Numbered from the stretch's first letter, positions 36,634 to 47,287 are shown. The stretch: DNA of 64,000 nucleotides from Halomonas daqiaonensis (GCF_900109725.1 NZ_FOBC01000019.1:1-64000), one strand, 5' to 3'. Numbers and translations are program-made. The notes: generated by a model from the letters alone, not told the origin.

Positions 36634-37699
36634 AGCCGCTGGCGATCAGTCGCTGGCGTTTCTCACGCTGGCGGGCCAGCGCCCAGCGCACGTGCTCGCG
36701 TACCAGGTCGGAGGGGTAGGGCAGGCGCGCCATCAAGGTAGACTCCACGGCTTCGCTCCAGGGGGCGTTGCCGAGCCCCACCGCGAGGTTGCGCAGCCAG
36801 CGCTCGTAGCCGATGCGGCGGATCGGGCTGCCGGCGGTCTTCTCCAGGAACTCTTCCTCGCCCCAGGCGAACAGCGAGACAAGGCTGGCACGGTCCAGGT
36901 CATGGCGGGGGGCGAAGTCGGCCTCGCGGGAGGCCCGGGTAAAGCGGGTGAAGGGACAGACCAGCTGGCAGTCGTCGCAGCCGAACACCCGGTTACCCAT
37001 GGCCTCCCGGTAGCGTTCGGGAATGGACCCGAACAGCTCGATGGTCAGGTAGGAGATGCAGGCCCGGGCATCCACCACCCGATCCTCGACGATGGCGCCG
37101 GTGGGGCAGGCGGTGCGGCAGGCATTGCAGCTGCCGCAGTGGTCTCCCTCGAAGGGCGCATCCACCGGCAGCGGCAGATCGGTGTAGAGTTCCCCCAGGA
37201 AGAACAGCGAGCCGGCCTTGGGATTGAGCAGCATGGCGTTCTTGCCGAACCAGCCCAGCCCCGCCTTGCGGGCCAAGGCCCGCTCCATCACCGGGGCCGA
37301 GTCGACGAAGGCGCGGTAGCCGAAAGAGCCCACCTCGGCCTCCATCCATTTCGCCAGGGTGGCCAGTCGCTTGCGCATCAGCTTGTGGTAGTCGCGTCCG
37401 GTGGCATAGCGGGAGACATAGGCGGTCTCAGGCTGGCCGAGCACCTTCGTCGTCTCCACCTCGGCGGGCAGGTAGTCCAGGCGCACGCTGATTACCCGCA
37501 CCGTGCCGGGGACCAGCTCTTCCGGCCGGGTGCGCTTGGTGCCGTGCTTGGCCATGAAGCCCATCTCGCCGTGGTGACCGGCGGCCAGCCAGCGTTGGAG
37601 ATAGCGCTCGTCCTCAGCCAGGTCGACGTCGGTAATGCCGACTTGCTGGAAACCGAGCTCGCGGCCCCAGGTCTTAATCCGCTCGGCGAGGCCGGACAT
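36632..37699 (-). CDS. queG: Epoxyqueuosine reductase QueG
   Basis: This 355-residue cobalamin- and iron-sulfur-dependent enzyme reduces epoxyqueuosine in tRNA to queuosine. Two 4Fe-4S motifs are visible: CGSCNACRTACPTGAI and CDDCQLVCPF. The N-terminal cobalamin domain includes RYATGRDYHKLMRKRL and DSAPVMERALARKAGLGWFGKN. The ATG at 37699 (MSGLAERIKTWG) fits homology, but no good Shine-Dalgarno is seen upstream. It is divergent from nnr. Its need for cobalamin fits the cobO gene at 51006. Confidence 0.93.
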   Translation of the reverse strand: MSGLAERIKTWGRELGFQQVGITDVDLAEDERYLQRWLAAGHHGEMGFMAKHGTKRTRPEELVPGTVRVISVRLDYLPAEVETTKVLGQPETAYVSRYATGRDYHKLMRKRLATLAKWMEAEVGSFGYRAFVDSAPVMERALARKAGLGWFGKNAMLLNPKAGSLFFLGELYTDLPLPVDAPFEGDHCGSCNACRTACPTGAIVEDRVVDARACISYLTIELFGSIPERYREAMGNRVFGCDDCQLVCPFTRFTRASREADFAPRHDLDRASLVSLFAWGEEEFLEKTAGSPIRRIGYERWLRNLAVGLGNAPWSEAVESTLMARLPYPSDLVREHVRWALARQREKRQRLIASG

Positions 37700-37834
37700 G
37701 TCGGGTTCGTCACTCGGAGGGGACAGTGGGGTCAAGATCGAGAAAACACCATGTAGGTCGGCCCCGCGACTTGGCGTGGGGCACAGAGAATTTACACTCG
37801 GTATGGTAAAGCATCCTGAACGAGGAGGCATCGG

Positions 37835-39370
37835 ATGAGCCGCGAAGCCAATCTCCCAGAGACATATTGTCGGCCGCTCTATCGTGCCGACCAGGTGCGC
37901 GAGCTCGACAAGCGCACCATCGCCGCCGGCATCGAAGGCTTTGCCCTGATGCAGCGCGCGGCCGCGGCCGCCTGGCAGAGCCTGAAGGCCCGCTGGCCCG
38001 AGATCCGCTCGCTCAGCGTGCTCTGCGGCGGAGGCAACAACGGCGGCGATGGCCATGTGCTGGCGGCACTGGCCGCCGCCGAGGGGCTCGCCGTGCAGCG
38101 CATCCTGCTCAAGCCGCTCGAGGAGCTGTCCGGCGATGCCAGACACGCCGCCGACATGGCCACGGCGGCTGGAGTGGGAGCCGAGCCCTGGCGGTCGGAC
38201 ATTCGCCTCGTGGGTGCACTGGTGGTCGATGCCCTGCTGGGCACCGGGCTCGGCGGCGAAGTGCGCGGCGAGGCCCGCGAAGCGATCGAGGCCATCAATG
38301 CCAGCGGTCTGCCGATACTTTCCATTGACATTCCCTCCGGGCTGCACGCCGATACCGGCGCGGTGCTGGGTGTCGCGGTGAAGGCAACGCGGACGGTGAC
38401 CTTTATCGGCGACAAGCTGGGCCTGCATACCGGGGCGGCGCCGGCCAGGGTGGGGGAGGTCGACTTCCGTGCCCTGGGCGTGGACGCCGACGCCGAGACA
38501 GACCTGGTGCCCGCGGCCCGCCTGCTCGATGCGGGCATGATCGCGGCCTGGCTGCCGCCACGGGCGCGCAGCGCCCACAAGGGAGATTTCGGCCATGCGC
38601 TGGTGCTGGGCGGGGCGCCGGGCTTCGGCGGGGCGGCGCTGCTCGCCGCCGAGGCCTGCGCGCGGCTGGGCGCCGGCAAGGTGAGCCTGGCCACGGCCCC
38701 TGAGCATGTGACGGCAAGCTTGGTGCGTCGTCCCGAGGTGATGGTCCACGGCATGCGCGGTGCCGGAGACCTCGGCGAACTGCCGGAGCAAGCCGATGTG
38801 CTAGTGGTGGGGCCAGGGCTCGGCCAGGGCAGTTGGGGGCAGGGCATGCTGCAGGCGGCCCTGGCGACCGACAAGCCATTGGTGGTGGATGCCGACGCCC
38901 TCAACCTGCTGGCGACACGCTTCACCGGCCAGCGACGTGAGAACTGGGTGCTGACGCCTCACCCCGGCGAGGCCGCTCGCTTGCTGGACCTTTCCGCCGG
39001 CGAGATCGAGTCCGACCGGCCCGCGGCGGCCCTGGCCCTGCAGCAGCGCTACGGTGGCGTGGTGGTGCTCAAGGGCGCCGGTAGCCTGGTGGCCGGCCCC
39101 GAGGGTCTCGCCGTCTGCCCTTACGGCAACCCCGGTATGGCCAGCGGCGGCATGGGCGATGCGCTCTCCGGCATCCTGGGAGCGTTGCTGGCGCAGGGAC
39201 TACTCCTCGAGACAGCGGTCCGGCTGGGGGTGCTGGTGCATGCCCTGGCGGCCGATATTGCGGCCGAGCAAGGGGGCGAGCGTGGCCTGCTGGCCGGCGA
39301 TCTGGCATTCTGTGCACGAACTCTGGTCAACCCGACGATGGGTGTGGACGATGCAGCTGCGACTCGATGA
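37835..39370 (+). CDS. nnr: Bifunctional NAD(P)HX epimerase/dehydratase Nnr (YjeF)
   Basis: The product has 511 residues. The N-terminal epimerase domain (about 15-235) includes VLCGGGNNGGDGHVLA; the C-terminal ADP-dependent dehydratase (about 245-500) includes HKGDFGHALVLGGAPGFGGAALLA, LTPHPGEAARLL and GNPGMASGGMGDALSGILGALLAQG. It repairs hydrated NADH and NADPH. AGGAGG precedes the ATG. The 3' end overlaps tsaE by 20 bases, so the genes are coupled. Confidence 0.93.
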   Translation: MSREANLPETYCRPLYRADQVRELDKRTIAAGIEGFALMQRAAAAAWQSLKARWPEIRSLSVLCGGGNNGGDGHVLAALAAAEGLAVQRILLKPLEELSGDARHAADMATAAGVGAEPWRSDIRLVGALVVDALLGTGLGGEVRGEAREAIEAINASGLPILSIDIPSGLHADTGAVLGVAVKATRTVTFIGDKLGLHTGAAPARVGEVDFRALGVDADAETDLVPAARLLDAGMIAAWLPPRARSAHKGDFGHALVLGGAPGFGGAALLAAEACARLGAGKVSLATAPEHVTASLVRRPEVMVHGMRGAGDLGELPEQADVLVVGPGLGQGSWGQGMLQAALATDKPLVVDADALNLLATRFTGQRRENWVLTPHPGEAARLLDLSAGEIESDRPAAALALQQRYGGVVVLKGAGSLVAGPEGLAVCPYGNPGMASGGMGDALSGILGALLAQGLLLETAVRLGVLVHALAADIAAEQGGERGLLAGDLAFCARTLVNPTMGVDDAAATR

Positions 39371-39854
39371 TGAAGATCGCCAGGTCGCCTTCGGCGAGTG
39401 CCTGGGGCGAGCCCTGGAAGGTCAGGGTCGCGTACACCTGACCGGCGAGCTGGGGGCCGGCAAGACCACCCTGACCCGTGGCATCCTGCGTGCCTGTGGT
39501 CACCAGGGCGCGGTCAAGAGTCCCACCTACACCCTGGTGGAGCCCTACGAGTTGGATGGCGTCCGTGTGCATCATTTCGACCTCTACCGCCTGGGCGACC
39601 CCGAGGAGCTCGAGTTCATCGGCGGCCGCGACCTGCTGGCCGAGGATGCGCTCTGCGTGATCGAGTGGCCGGAGCGGGGCGAGGGCTGGCTTCCCGCTCC
39701 GGATCTTGAAGTGGTCCTGCGGCTGGCCGGTAACGGACGCGAGGCATTGCTCGAGGCCCGCAGCGAACATGGCCAGGCGGTGCTCGAGCGCCTGGCGGCG
39801 ATGCCGGCGCTGGCTGGGTGGAGCCTGGAAACGCAAGGTGAAGTGGCGCGATGA
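39351..39854 (+). CDS. tsaE: tRNA t6A ATPase subunit TsaE
   Basis: The 167-residue ATPase supports TsaB-TsaD in making N6-threonylcarbamoyladenosine at A37. The P-loop is LTGELGAGKTTLTRGIL; then SPTYTLVEPYE and HFDLYRLGDPEELEFIG, and CVIEWPERG with the Walker B-like end. The start at 39351 (MQLRLDDEDRQVAFG) lies inside the end of nnr. The stop overlaps the amiB start by four bases (ATGA). Confidence 0.93.
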   Translation: MQLRLDDEDRQVAFGECLGRALEGQGRVHLTGELGAGKTTLTRGILRACGHQGAVKSPTYTLVEPYELDGVRVHHFDLYRLGDPEELEFIGGRDLLAEDALCVIEWPERGEGWLPAPDLEVVLRLAGNGREALLEARSEHGQAVLERLAAMPALAGWSLETQGEVAR

Positions 39855-41311
39855 GACGCATGATGCCGCCAAGGCGCCTGCTGGTCGGGCTGGGAGGGCT
39901 GCTGCTGTGGTTGGCCAGCGGCCTGGCCGGTGCCGCTAGCGTCGATAATCTCCGTCTCTGGGCGGCACCCGACCATGCACGCCTGGTCTTCGACCTCTCC
40001 TCCCCGGCGCAGGCCAATGTCTTCAGCCTCGACAACCCGCGACGCCTGGTGATCGACCTGGACGACAGCCAGCTCAATGCCGACGTCGACCGGCTGGACC
40101 TCGAGGGTAGCGCCATCAGCACCTTGCGCACCGGCGTGCGCGACGGCAATGGTCTGCGGGTGGTGCTGGAGCTCGAGCGCGAGGTTGAGCCGCGGCACTT
40201 CTCGCTGGCGCCCAACGCCCAGTATGGCCATCGCCTGGTGGTGGACCTGGAGTATCCCGGCGAGAGCGCCGTGCAGGACCCCATCGATCCTATCGAGGCG
40301 ATGATCCGCGAACAGGAGATCGCCGCCGATCGCGCTCGCAGCGAGGCGGTGGCACAGGGCCGCAGCCCGGCCGATGTCGACGCCACCCGGGTGCGCGAGC
40401 CGGCCAAGCCCCATCCCAAGCGCGACATCATCATCGCCATCGATGCCGGTCATGGCGGCGAGGACCCGGGGGCGATCGGCCCCTCGGGCACTCGCGAGAA
40501 GGATGTCGTGCTGGAAATGGCGCGGCGTATGGCGCGTCTGGTCAACGCCGCGGAGGGTTTCCGGGCGGTGATGATCCGCGACGGCGACTACTACATCGGT
40601 CTGCGCCAGCGGACCCGCATCGCCCGGGAGCAGAAGGCCGACTTCTTCGTGTCGATCCATGCCGATGCCTTCAATAGCCCGCGGCCCAACGGTAGCTCGG
40701 TCTATGCCCTGTCCCAGCGGGGGGCCACCTCTGAGACGGCCCAGTGGCTTGCCGCCAGCGAGAATGAGGCCGACCTGATCGGCGGTGTCGATGGCAGCCT
40801 GTCGCTGGACGACAAGGATGAGGTACTGCGTGGCGTGCTGCTCGACCTGACCATGACGGCGACCCTCAACGACTCCCTGACCATCGGCGGTCAGGTGCTC
40901 GACCAGCTCGGGCGAGTCAATCGCCTGCACAAGTCACGGGTCGAGCAGGCCGGCTTCATGGTGCTCAAGTCACCGGACATCCCCTCGCTGCTGGTCGAGA
41001 CAGGCTTCATCTCCAATCCCGATGAGGAGCGCCGGCTGCGCGACGGTGCCTATCAGCAGAGGGTGGTTCAGGCTCTCTTCGGCGGCATTCGCGGCCACTT
41101 CCAGCGCAACCCGCCGCCGGCCAGCCTGCTGGCCTGGCAGCGCGACGGCAACCGGAGCCCCGGGGGCAACGAGTATCGCATCCAGCCCGGCGATACCCTC
41201 TCGGAGATCGCCGCCCGGCACGGTGTGCCGGTGGCCCAGATCAAGCAGGCCAACGAGATCAGCGGCGACGTGATTCGGGTCGGGCAGGTGCTGCGTATCC
41301 CCCGCTCTTGA
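39851..41311 (+). CDS. amiB: N-acetylmuramoyl-L-alanine amidase (AmiB type) with AMIN and LysM
   Basis: The 486-residue secreted cell-wall hydrolase acts in daughter-cell separation. Signal peptide: LLVGLGGLLLWLASGLAGAAS with cleavage probably after AGA. An AMIN domain (about 30-130) targets the septum. Amidase_3 (about 195-415) has zinc-site segments AIDAGHGGEDPGAIG, SIHADAFNSP and LLVETGFISNPDEE. A C-terminal LysM (YRIQPGDTLSEIAARHGV...) binds glycan. It precedes mutL as in E. coli (amiB-mutL-miaA-hfq-hflX). Confidence 0.93.
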   Translation: MRRMMPPRRLLVGLGGLLLWLASGLAGAASVDNLRLWAAPDHARLVFDLSSPAQANVFSLDNPRRLVIDLDDSQLNADVDRLDLEGSAISTLRTGVRDGNGLRVVLELEREVEPRHFSLAPNAQYGHRLVVDLEYPGESAVQDPIDPIEAMIREQEIAADRARSEAVAQGRSPADVDATRVREPAKPHPKRDIIIAIDAGHGGEDPGAIGPSGTREKDVVLEMARRMARLVNAAEGFRAVMIRDGDYYIGLRQRTRIAREQKADFFVSIHADAFNSPRPNGSSVYALSQRGATSETAQWLAASENEADLIGGVDGSLSLDDKDEVLRGVLLDLTMTATLNDSLTIGGQVLDQLGRVNRLHKSRVEQAGFMVLKSPDIPSLLVETGFISNPDEERRLRDGAYQQRVVQALFGGIRGHFQRNPPPASLLAWQRDGNRSPGGNEYRIQPGDTLSEIAARHGVPVAQIKQANEISGDVIRVGQVLRIPRS

Positions 41312-41334
41312 GCTTCCAGCTTTGATGGAGTGAC

Positions 41335-43275
41335 ATGTCAGAGAAGCGACACATCCAGATCCTCGATCCTCGCCTGGCCAACCAGATTTCGGCCGGCGAG
41401 GTGGTCGAACGTCCTGCCTCGGTGGTCAAGGAGTTGGTGGAGAACGCCATCGATGCCGGCAGCCGGCGCATCGAGGTCGAGCTGGAGAATGGCGGTGCAC
41501 GGACGATCCGCGTAAGGGACGACGGCAGCGGCATCGGCGAGGCCGACCTGCCGCTGGCGCTGTCGCGTCATGCCACCAGCAAGATCGTCTCCCTGGAGGA
41601 GCTCGAAGGTGTCGCCAGCTTGGGCTTTCGTGGCGAGGCCCTCGCCTCGATCAGTTCGGTGGCGCGCCTCGAGCTGGTCTCCAATACCGACGAGGACCCA
41701 CGCAGCGGCTGGCGCGTGGTGGCCGAGGGTCGGCGCATGGAACCCCGCGTGACCCCGGCGCCGCATCCGCGCGGCACCTCGGTGACGGTCCGCGACCTCT
41801 TCTTCAATACCCCGGCACGGCGCAAGTTCCTGCGCACCGAGAAGACCGAGTTCGGCCACGTCGAGGAGGCCTTTCGGCGCCAGGCGCTGTCGCGCTTCGA
41901 TATCGGCTGGGTGCTGCGCCACAACCACAGGACCCTCCATCAGCTGCCCCCCGGCGATGATCCGGTGGCCCAGGAACGCCGCCTCCAGTCCCTGCTCGGC
42001 AAGGCCTTCCTGGAGAATGCCCTGCACCTGGACGTGGAGGCGGGTGGCCTGCGGCTGTCGGGTTGGGTCGGGTTGCCGACCCACTCCCGGGCCCAGGCCG
42101 ACCAGCAGTACTTCTTCGTCAACGGCCGCGTGGTACGCGACCGCCTGGTCGCGCACGCCATCCGCCAGGCCTATCGCGACGTGCTCTTCCATGGCCGCCA
42201 CCCGGTGTTCGTGCTCTACCTCGAGGTCGACCCCAGGGTGGTGGATGTCAACGTCCACCCCACCAAGCATGAGGTGCGATTCCGCGACGGGCGCATGGTC
42301 CACGACTTCCTGTTTTCGAGCCTGCACCGTGCGCTGGGCGAGGCACGGGCCGGCGAGCGGGGGGAACACGAGGACGTGCCCGAAACGCCCGAGGTGGCGG
42401 AAAGCGTGCGCGAGGCGGCGCCCACCTGGCAGCAGCAACCGATGGCACTGCCGGGGCAGGGCGAGAGGGCCGGTGATGGAGACCGCGATAGAGTGACGCC
42501 CGATCGAGTGCGGGCCTTTATGGAGGGCTATCGGGCCTTGCATCCCGAGCACGAGGAGAGCCTGCTGACCCCGCAGCCAGCTGCCCTTGCTCCCGGCGGC
42601 AGTGCCGCGGGGGTGGCCCTTGAGGAACGTCGCGTCTCGCCGGCGACCCGGGCCCCGCGCCCGGCGATGCCCGAGAAGGACGCGACCCGTGCGCCGCCGC
42701 TGGGTTATGCCGTGGCCCAGCTGCACGGGGTCTACATCCTCTCCCAGACCGAGCGTGGCCTGGTGGTGGTGGACATGCATGCCGCCCACGAGCGCATTGT
42801 CTATGAGCGCATGAAGACCCAGGTCCATGGCGGGGCGCTCCAGGCCCAGCCGCTGCTGGTGCCGGTGTCGCTGGCGGCGAGCTCCGCCGAGGTGGCCACG
42901 GCCGAGGCTGAACATGATGCCTTCTCGCGCCTCGGGGTGGAGCTCGACGTGGCTGGCCCCGAGACCCTGCTGGTGCGCCAGGTGCCGGTGCTGCTCGCCG
43001 ATGCCGACGTGGAGCCACTGATACGCGACATGCTCGCTGACTTGGAGCGCTATGGCCGCTCCGACCGTCTCGAGGCGCGCATCAACGAGCTGCTTTCGAC
43101 CATGGCCTGTCATGGCAGCGTGAGGGCCAATCGTCAGCTGGGGCTCGAGGAGATGAATGCCCTGCTGCGCGATATGGAGCGCACCGAGCGCAGCGGCCAG
43201 TGCAATCACGGTCGTCCCACCTGGACCGAGATGAGCATGAAGGAGCTGGACCGGCTCTTTATGCGCGGGCAGTAG
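41335..43275 (+). CDS. mutL: DNA mismatch repair protein MutL
   Basis: The 646-residue protein has the GHKL ATPase motifs [15 protein letters not shown], and [12 protein letters not shown]; a proline-rich linker (about 335-450) joins the C-terminal dimerisation domain. That domain has [12 protein letters not shown], fitting the DxHA(x)2E(x)4E endonuclease motif found in Pseudomonas MutL and in MutL of species without MutH. It therefore probably nicks DNA itself, unlike E. coli MutL. It starts 23 bases after amiB and is followed by miaA with a four-base gap. Confidence 0.94.
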   Translation: MSEKRHIQILDPRLANQISAGEVVERPASVVKELVENAIDAGSRRIEVELENGGARTIRVRDDGSGIGEADLPLALSRHATSKIVSLEELEGVASLGFRGEALASISSVARLELVSNTDEDPRSGWRVVAEGRRMEPRVTPAPHPRGTSVTVRDLFFNTPARRKFLRTEKTEFGHVEEAFRRQALSRFDIGWVLRHNHRTLHQLPPGDDPVAQERRLQSLLGKAFLENALHLDVEAGGLRLSGWVGLPTHSRAQADQQYFFVNGRVVRDRLVAHAIRQAYRDVLFHGRHPVFVLYLEVDPRVVDVNVHPTKHEVRFRDGRMVHDFLFSSLHRALGEARAGERGEHEDVPETPEVAESVREAAPTWQQQPMALPGQGERAGDGDRDRVTPDRVRAFMEGYRALHPEHEESLLTPQPAALAPGGSAAGVALEERRVSPATRAPRPAMPEKDATRAPPLGYAVAQLHGVYILSQTERGLVVVDMHAAHERIVYERMKTQVHGGALQAQPLLVPVSLAASSAEVATAEAEHDAFSRLGVELDVAGPETLLVRQVPVLLADADVEPLIRDMLADLERYGRSDRLEARINELLSTMACHGSVRANRQLGLEEMNALLRDMERTERSGQCNHGRPTWTEMSMKELDRLFMRGQ

Positions 43276-43279
43276 CCCC

Positions 43280-44224
43280 ATGATCGATAAGCGCCCTCCC
43301 GCCATCCTGTTGATGGGGCCTACCGCGGCCGGTAAGACCGACCTGGCCATCGCGCTCCACGAGCGGCTTGGCAGCGAACTGGTCAGTGTCGACTCGGCCA
43401 TGGTCTACCGCGGCATGGACATCGGCAGCGCCAAGCCCTCCCCCAAGGAGCTGGCCCGGGCGCCGCATCGGCTGATCGACATCCGTGACCCGGCCGAGCC
43501 CTATTCCGCCGCTGACTTTCGCGAGGACGCCCTGCGCGAGATGCGCCGCATCAGCGACGCTGGCAAGCTGCCGTTGCTGGTTGGCGGTACGATGATGTAC
43601 TTCAAGCACCTGCTCGAGGGGGTGGCTAACCTGCCGGCGGCGGATCCGGAGGTTCGCGCCGAGCTGGAGCACAAGGTGGTGCATCATGGCCTTGTGGCGC
43701 TGCACGAAGAACTGAGTCGGGTCGACCCGGTTTCGGCGGCGCGGATACATCCCAATGATCCCCAACGGATCATGCGGGCGCTGGAGGTCTATTGGCTGGC
43801 GGGTCGCCCCCTCAGCGAGCTATGGGGCGAGCAGCACCGTGAAACCTTTCCCTGGCGCACGCTGTCGATAGGCCTCGCGCCGGCAGACGCCGACCGCAGC
43901 GTGCTCCATGCGCGCATCGCACAGCGTTTTACGGCGATGCTCGATGCCGGCTTCATCGACGAAGTGGCGACCCTCAAGGCGCGCGGCGATCTCGATGCCT
44001 CACTGCCGTCCATGAAGAGTGTGGGCTATCGTCAGGCATGGGCCTATCTCGATGGCGAATTCGGGCGCGACGAACTCGAGCGACGCGGCATCATCGCGAC
44101 CCGCCAGCTAGCCAAGCGCCAGCTGACCTGGATGCGCCGCTGGCCGGGGTTGCACTGGGTCGACAGCCTGGGCCTCGATCCTCTGAGCGACGTTTTGAAA
44201 CTCGTGCGAGAATTCGGCACTTAG
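43280..44224 (+). CDS. miaA: tRNA dimethylallyltransferase MiaA
   Basis: The 314-residue enzyme transfers dimethylallyl to A37 of tRNAs reading UNN codons. The P-loop is [33 protein letters not shown], then [18 protein letters not shown], and [15 protein letters not shown] are diagnostic; the C-terminus has [13 protein letters not shown] and [14 protein letters not shown]. Position between mutL and hfq is conserved. In E. coli hfq promoters lie within miaA; none was identified here. Confidence 0.94.
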   Translation: MIDKRPPAILLMGPTAAGKTDLAIALHERLGSELVSVDSAMVYRGMDIGSAKPSPKELARAPHRLIDIRDPAEPYSAADFREDALREMRRISDAGKLPLLVGGTMMYFKHLLEGVANLPAADPEVRAELEHKVVHHGLVALHEELSRVDPVSAARIHPNDPQRIMRALEVYWLAGRPLSELWGEQHRETFPWRTLSIGLAPADADRSVLHARIAQRFTAMLDAGFIDEVATLKARGDLDASLPSMKSVGYRQAWAYLDGEFGRDELERRGIIATRQLAKRQLTWMRRWPGLHWVDSLGLDPLSDVLKLVREFGT

Positions 44225-44346
44225 CGTAAGATGGACCTTTCGACGGCCGGGCAAACAGGTCCTCTCAGTATTCAGCGTTGCTCCCTGACAGGAGCAACCT
44301 AGATCGACATAATATCAACCCCCAGAGACACTCCAGGGAGAGCAAC

Positions 44347-44592
44347 ATGTCCAAAGGGCAGTCCCTTCAAGACCCGTACCTGAATATCCTGCGCAAGGAG
44401 CGCATTCCGGTATCGATTTTTTTGGTCAACGGCATCAAGCTGCAGGGCCAGATCGAGTCCTTCGACCAGTTCGTCATCCTGCTGCGCAATACCGTGAGTC
44501 AGATGGTCTACAAGCACGCCATCTCCACCGTGGTGCCGTCGCGCAATGTGCGTCTCCCGGCCCCGGATGCGCAGCCGGAAAATGATGCGTGA
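44347..44592 (+). CDS. hfq: RNA chaperone Hfq
   Basis: The 81-residue Sm-like hexamer subunit pairs small RNAs with mRNAs. Sm1 is [25 protein letters not shown] and Sm2 is [13 protein letters not shown]; the proximal-face QSLQDPYLN motif is complete. The acidic tail is short (about 15 residues), as in Pseudomonas (82 residues), compared with 102 in E. coli. The ATG has GGGAG upstream. hflX follows with an eight-base gap. Confidence 0.96.
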   Translation: MSKGQSLQDPYLNILRKERIPVSIFLVNGIKLQGQIESFDQFVILLRNTVSQMVYKHAISTVVPSRNVRLPAPDAQPENDA

Positions 44593-44600
44593 GGTACTGA

Positions 44601-45917
44601 TTGTTTTTTGAACGTCCCGACGCCGGCGAGACGGCGATCCTCGTCCATGTGGATTTTCAGGACGAGCAGGAGCGCGAGGATGCAGGGGAATTCCTGGAAC
44701 TCGTGCGTTCGGCCGGTGCGCAGCCGGCTACCCTGATCACCGGCAGTCGCAAGCGTCCCGATTCCCGTACCTTCGTGGGGTCGGGCAAGCTCGAGGAGCT
44801 GCGCGAGGCGAAGAACGCGCATGAAGCCGAGCTGGTGATCTTCAACCATGGCCTGAGCCCCTCCCAGGAGCGCAATCTGGAGCGCGAGCTCAAGTGTCGG
44901 GTGATCGATCGTACCGGCCTGATTCTCGACATCTTCGCCCAGCGCGCCCGAACCCACGAGGGCAAGCTACAGGTGGAACTCGCCCAGCTCGAGTACATGT
45001 CGACTCGCCTGGTGCGCGGTTGGACCCACCTGGAGCGTCAGAAGGGCGGCATCGGCCTGCGGGGGCCGGGCGAGACCCAGCTCGAGACCGACCGCCGTCT
45101 GCTGCGGGCGCGCATCAAGGCGATCCACAAGCGGCTCGACAAGGTGCGCAGCCAGCGCAGCCAGAATCGCCGGGCCCGTTCCCGGGCAGAGATTCCCAGT
45201 GTCTCCCTGGTGGGCTACACCAACGCCGGCAAGTCCACGCTCTTCAACGCCCTGACGTCCGCCAGGGTCTATGCGGCCGACCAGCTCTTCGCTACCCTCG
45301 ACCCGACGCTGCGTCGCCTCGAGATCGAGGACGTGGGACCGGTGGTGCTGGCCGACACCGTGGGCTTTATCCGTCACCTGCCCCACAAGCTGGTGGAAGC
45401 CTTCCGCGCCACTCTGCAGGAGGCCGCCGAGGCCTCACTGCTGGTGCACGTGATCGATGCCGCCGATCCTGACCGCGAGCTCAACGTCGCTCAGGTCGAG
45501 GCAGTGCTCGACGAGATCGGTGCCCTCGAGGTGCCGACCCTCAAGGTGATGAACAAGATTGACCTGCTCGACAGCGCACCGCGCATCGAGCGTGACGGGG
45601 AGGGCCGGCCCGAGGTGGTCTGGCTCTCGTCTCGCGAGGGCAAGGGGCTCGAGCTGCTGGAACAAGCGCTCTCGGAGTGCCTGGCCAATGACATCATCGA
45701 CTTCGAACTCTGCCTGGCCCCGGAGCAAGGCAGGCTGCGGGCCGGGCTGCACGACCTCGGCGCCGTGCGTGGAGAGCGTTTCGATGACCAGGGGCATACC
45801 CTGCTGGAGGTGCGCCTGCCTCGGCGCGACTTCCTGCAGCTGATGGCGCGGCTGGGTGAGCGTGCCGATGACTATCTGCCGGCGGCGCTGCAGGCGCCGC
45901 CGGTGTGGGAAGCATGA
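44601..45917 (+). CDS. hflX: Ribosome-rescue GTPase HflX
   Basis: The 438-residue GTPase splits stalled 70S ribosomes. The N-terminal domain has VGSGKLEEL and LSPSQERNLERELKCRVIDRTGLILDIFA, the coiled coil RGPGETQLETDRRLLRARI, and the G domain GYTNAGKSTLFNAL, DTVGFIRHLP and NKIDLL. The start is TTG (44601) reading MFFERPDAGE, which matches the conserved family N-terminus; no ATG in frame fits. GAGGT lies nine bases upstream. The unusual start codon may limit expression relative to hfq. Confidence 0.93.
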   Translation: MFFERPDAGETAILVHVDFQDEQEREDAGEFLELVRSAGAQPATLITGSRKRPDSRTFVGSGKLEELREAKNAHEAELVIFNHGLSPSQERNLERELKCRVIDRTGLILDIFAQRARTHEGKLQVELAQLEYMSTRLVRGWTHLERQKGGIGLRGPGETQLETDRRLLRARIKAIHKRLDKVRSQRSQNRRARSRAEIPSVSLVGYTNAGKSTLFNALTSARVYAADQLFATLDPTLRRLEIEDVGPVVLADTVGFIRHLPHKLVEAFRATLQEAAEASLLVHVIDAADPDRELNVAQVEAVLDEIGALEVPTLKVMNKIDLLDSAPRIERDGEGRPEVVWLSSREGKGLELLEQALSECLANDIIDFELCLAPEQGRLRAGLHDLGAVRGERFDDQGHTLLEVRLPRRDFLQLMARLGERADDYLPAALQAPPVWEA

Positions 45918-46066
45918 CGCTAGAGGAGCCAGTCCATTGACGGACAGGCCAGCAACCACGAGACAACAGGGACGCCGGGCTGTGCCGGGTGAACCCGCAG
46001 GATCGCAACCGATGTCCGTCGCCGGCACGCCTGGCGGCGGGATGCAATGCATAGTGGAGACGACGT

Positions 46067-47287
46067 ATGGCCTGGAATGAGCCTGGTGGTGGCAACCAGC
46101 ACGACCCCTGGAGTGGGGGTGGCCGCGGTGGTAGTGGCGGCGGGGGCAAGGGCGGTGGCAATCAGGGACCGCCCGACCTCGACGAGGCCCTGAAGAAGTT
46201 TCAGGACAAGCTCAACAACATGCTGGGTGGACGCGGGGGCAAGAAAGGTGGCTCCGGCGGCAAGGGCGGCGGTGGCAAGCCTCGCAATGCCTTCACCCTG
46301 CCGGGCCTGCTGATCGTGGTCGCCCTGGCCATCTGGGCAGCCTTGGGCTTCTACCTGGTCGACCAGTCCGAGCGCGGGGTGGTGCTGCGCTTCGGCGAGT
46401 TCCAGGAGGTGGTCACACCGGGCCTGCAGTGGAACCCCCCGCTGATCGACGACGTGCGCATGGTCAACGTGACCCGCGTGCGCTCGGTCACCCAGACCCA
46501 GTCGATGCTGACCCAGGATGAGAACATCGTCTCGGTCGAGATCTCGGCTCAGTATCAGGTCTCCGACCCGCGCGACTACGTGCTCAACGTGCGCAACCCC
46601 GAGCTCAGCCTCGAGAACGCGCTGGACAGTGCCTTGCGCCACGTGGTCGGCGGTACCGACATGATCGACATCCTCACCTCCGGGCGTGAAATCCTCGGCA
46701 GCTCGGTGGCCAGTCGCCTTCAGTCCTACCTGGACAACTACGGCACCGGCATCCTGCTGCAGACGCTCAACGTCGAGTCCACGGCACCGCCCGACGCCGT
46801 TCAGGATGCCTTCGATGACGTCATCCGGGCCCGCGAGGATCGCCAGCGCACCATCAACCAGGGTATCGCGTACGCCAACGCCATCATCCCCGAGGCACAG
46901 GGCCAGGCCCAGCGCCTCGTCGAGCAGGGCCAGGGCTATCGTGAATCCGTGGTCGCCGAGGCTGAGGGCCAGGCCAGCCGCTTCAATGCGCTGCTCGGCC
47001 AGTATGAGGATAACCCGTCGATCATGCGTGAGCGCCTCTACCTCGATGCCCTCAGTGAAGTGTACGGCGAGACCGCCAAGGTGATGGTCGATGTATCCGA
47101 GAACAGCCCGCTGATGGTCCTGCCGCTCGAGCGCCTGAGTGGTGCCGGAACCTCGGGAGCGAGTGCCCAGTCGGGTAACGACGAGGGGCTGGATCCGCGC
47201 GTGCTCGAGCGCATGCGTTCAAGCCAGTCGTCGAGCAGCAACAGCAATAACAGCAGCAACAGTGGAATCCGCAGGGAGGGCCGCTAA
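46067..47287 (+). CDS. hflK: FtsH protease modulator HflK
   Basis: The 406-residue SPFH/prohibitin-family membrane protein begins with a glycine-rich disordered segment (1-70, MAWNEPGGGNQHDPWSGGGR), then one membrane helix (LPGLLIVVALAIWAALGFYLV, about 77-97) and a periplasmic SPFH domain (RGVVLRFGEFQEVVTPGLQW). Long helices rich in AEAQGQAQR form the cage, and the tail is a serine/asparagine run. HflK with HflC surrounds and restrains FtsH. hflC starts right after the stop. Confidence 0.92.
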   Translation: MAWNEPGGGNQHDPWSGGGRGGSGGGGKGGGNQGPPDLDEALKKFQDKLNNMLGGRGGKKGGSGGKGGGGKPRNAFTLPGLLIVVALAIWAALGFYLVDQSERGVVLRFGEFQEVVTPGLQWNPPLIDDVRMVNVTRVRSVTQTQSMLTQDENIVSVEISAQYQVSDPRDYVLNVRNPELSLENALDSALRHVVGGTDMIDILTSGREILGSSVASRLQSYLDNYGTGILLQTLNVESTAPPDAVQDAFDDVIRAREDRQRTINQGIAYANAIIPEAQGQAQRLVEQGQGYRESVVAEAEGQASRFNALLGQYEDNPSIMRERLYLDALSEVYGETAKVMVDVSENSPLMVLPLERLSGAGTSGASAQSGNDEGLDPRVLERMRSSQSSSSNSNNSSNSGIRREGR

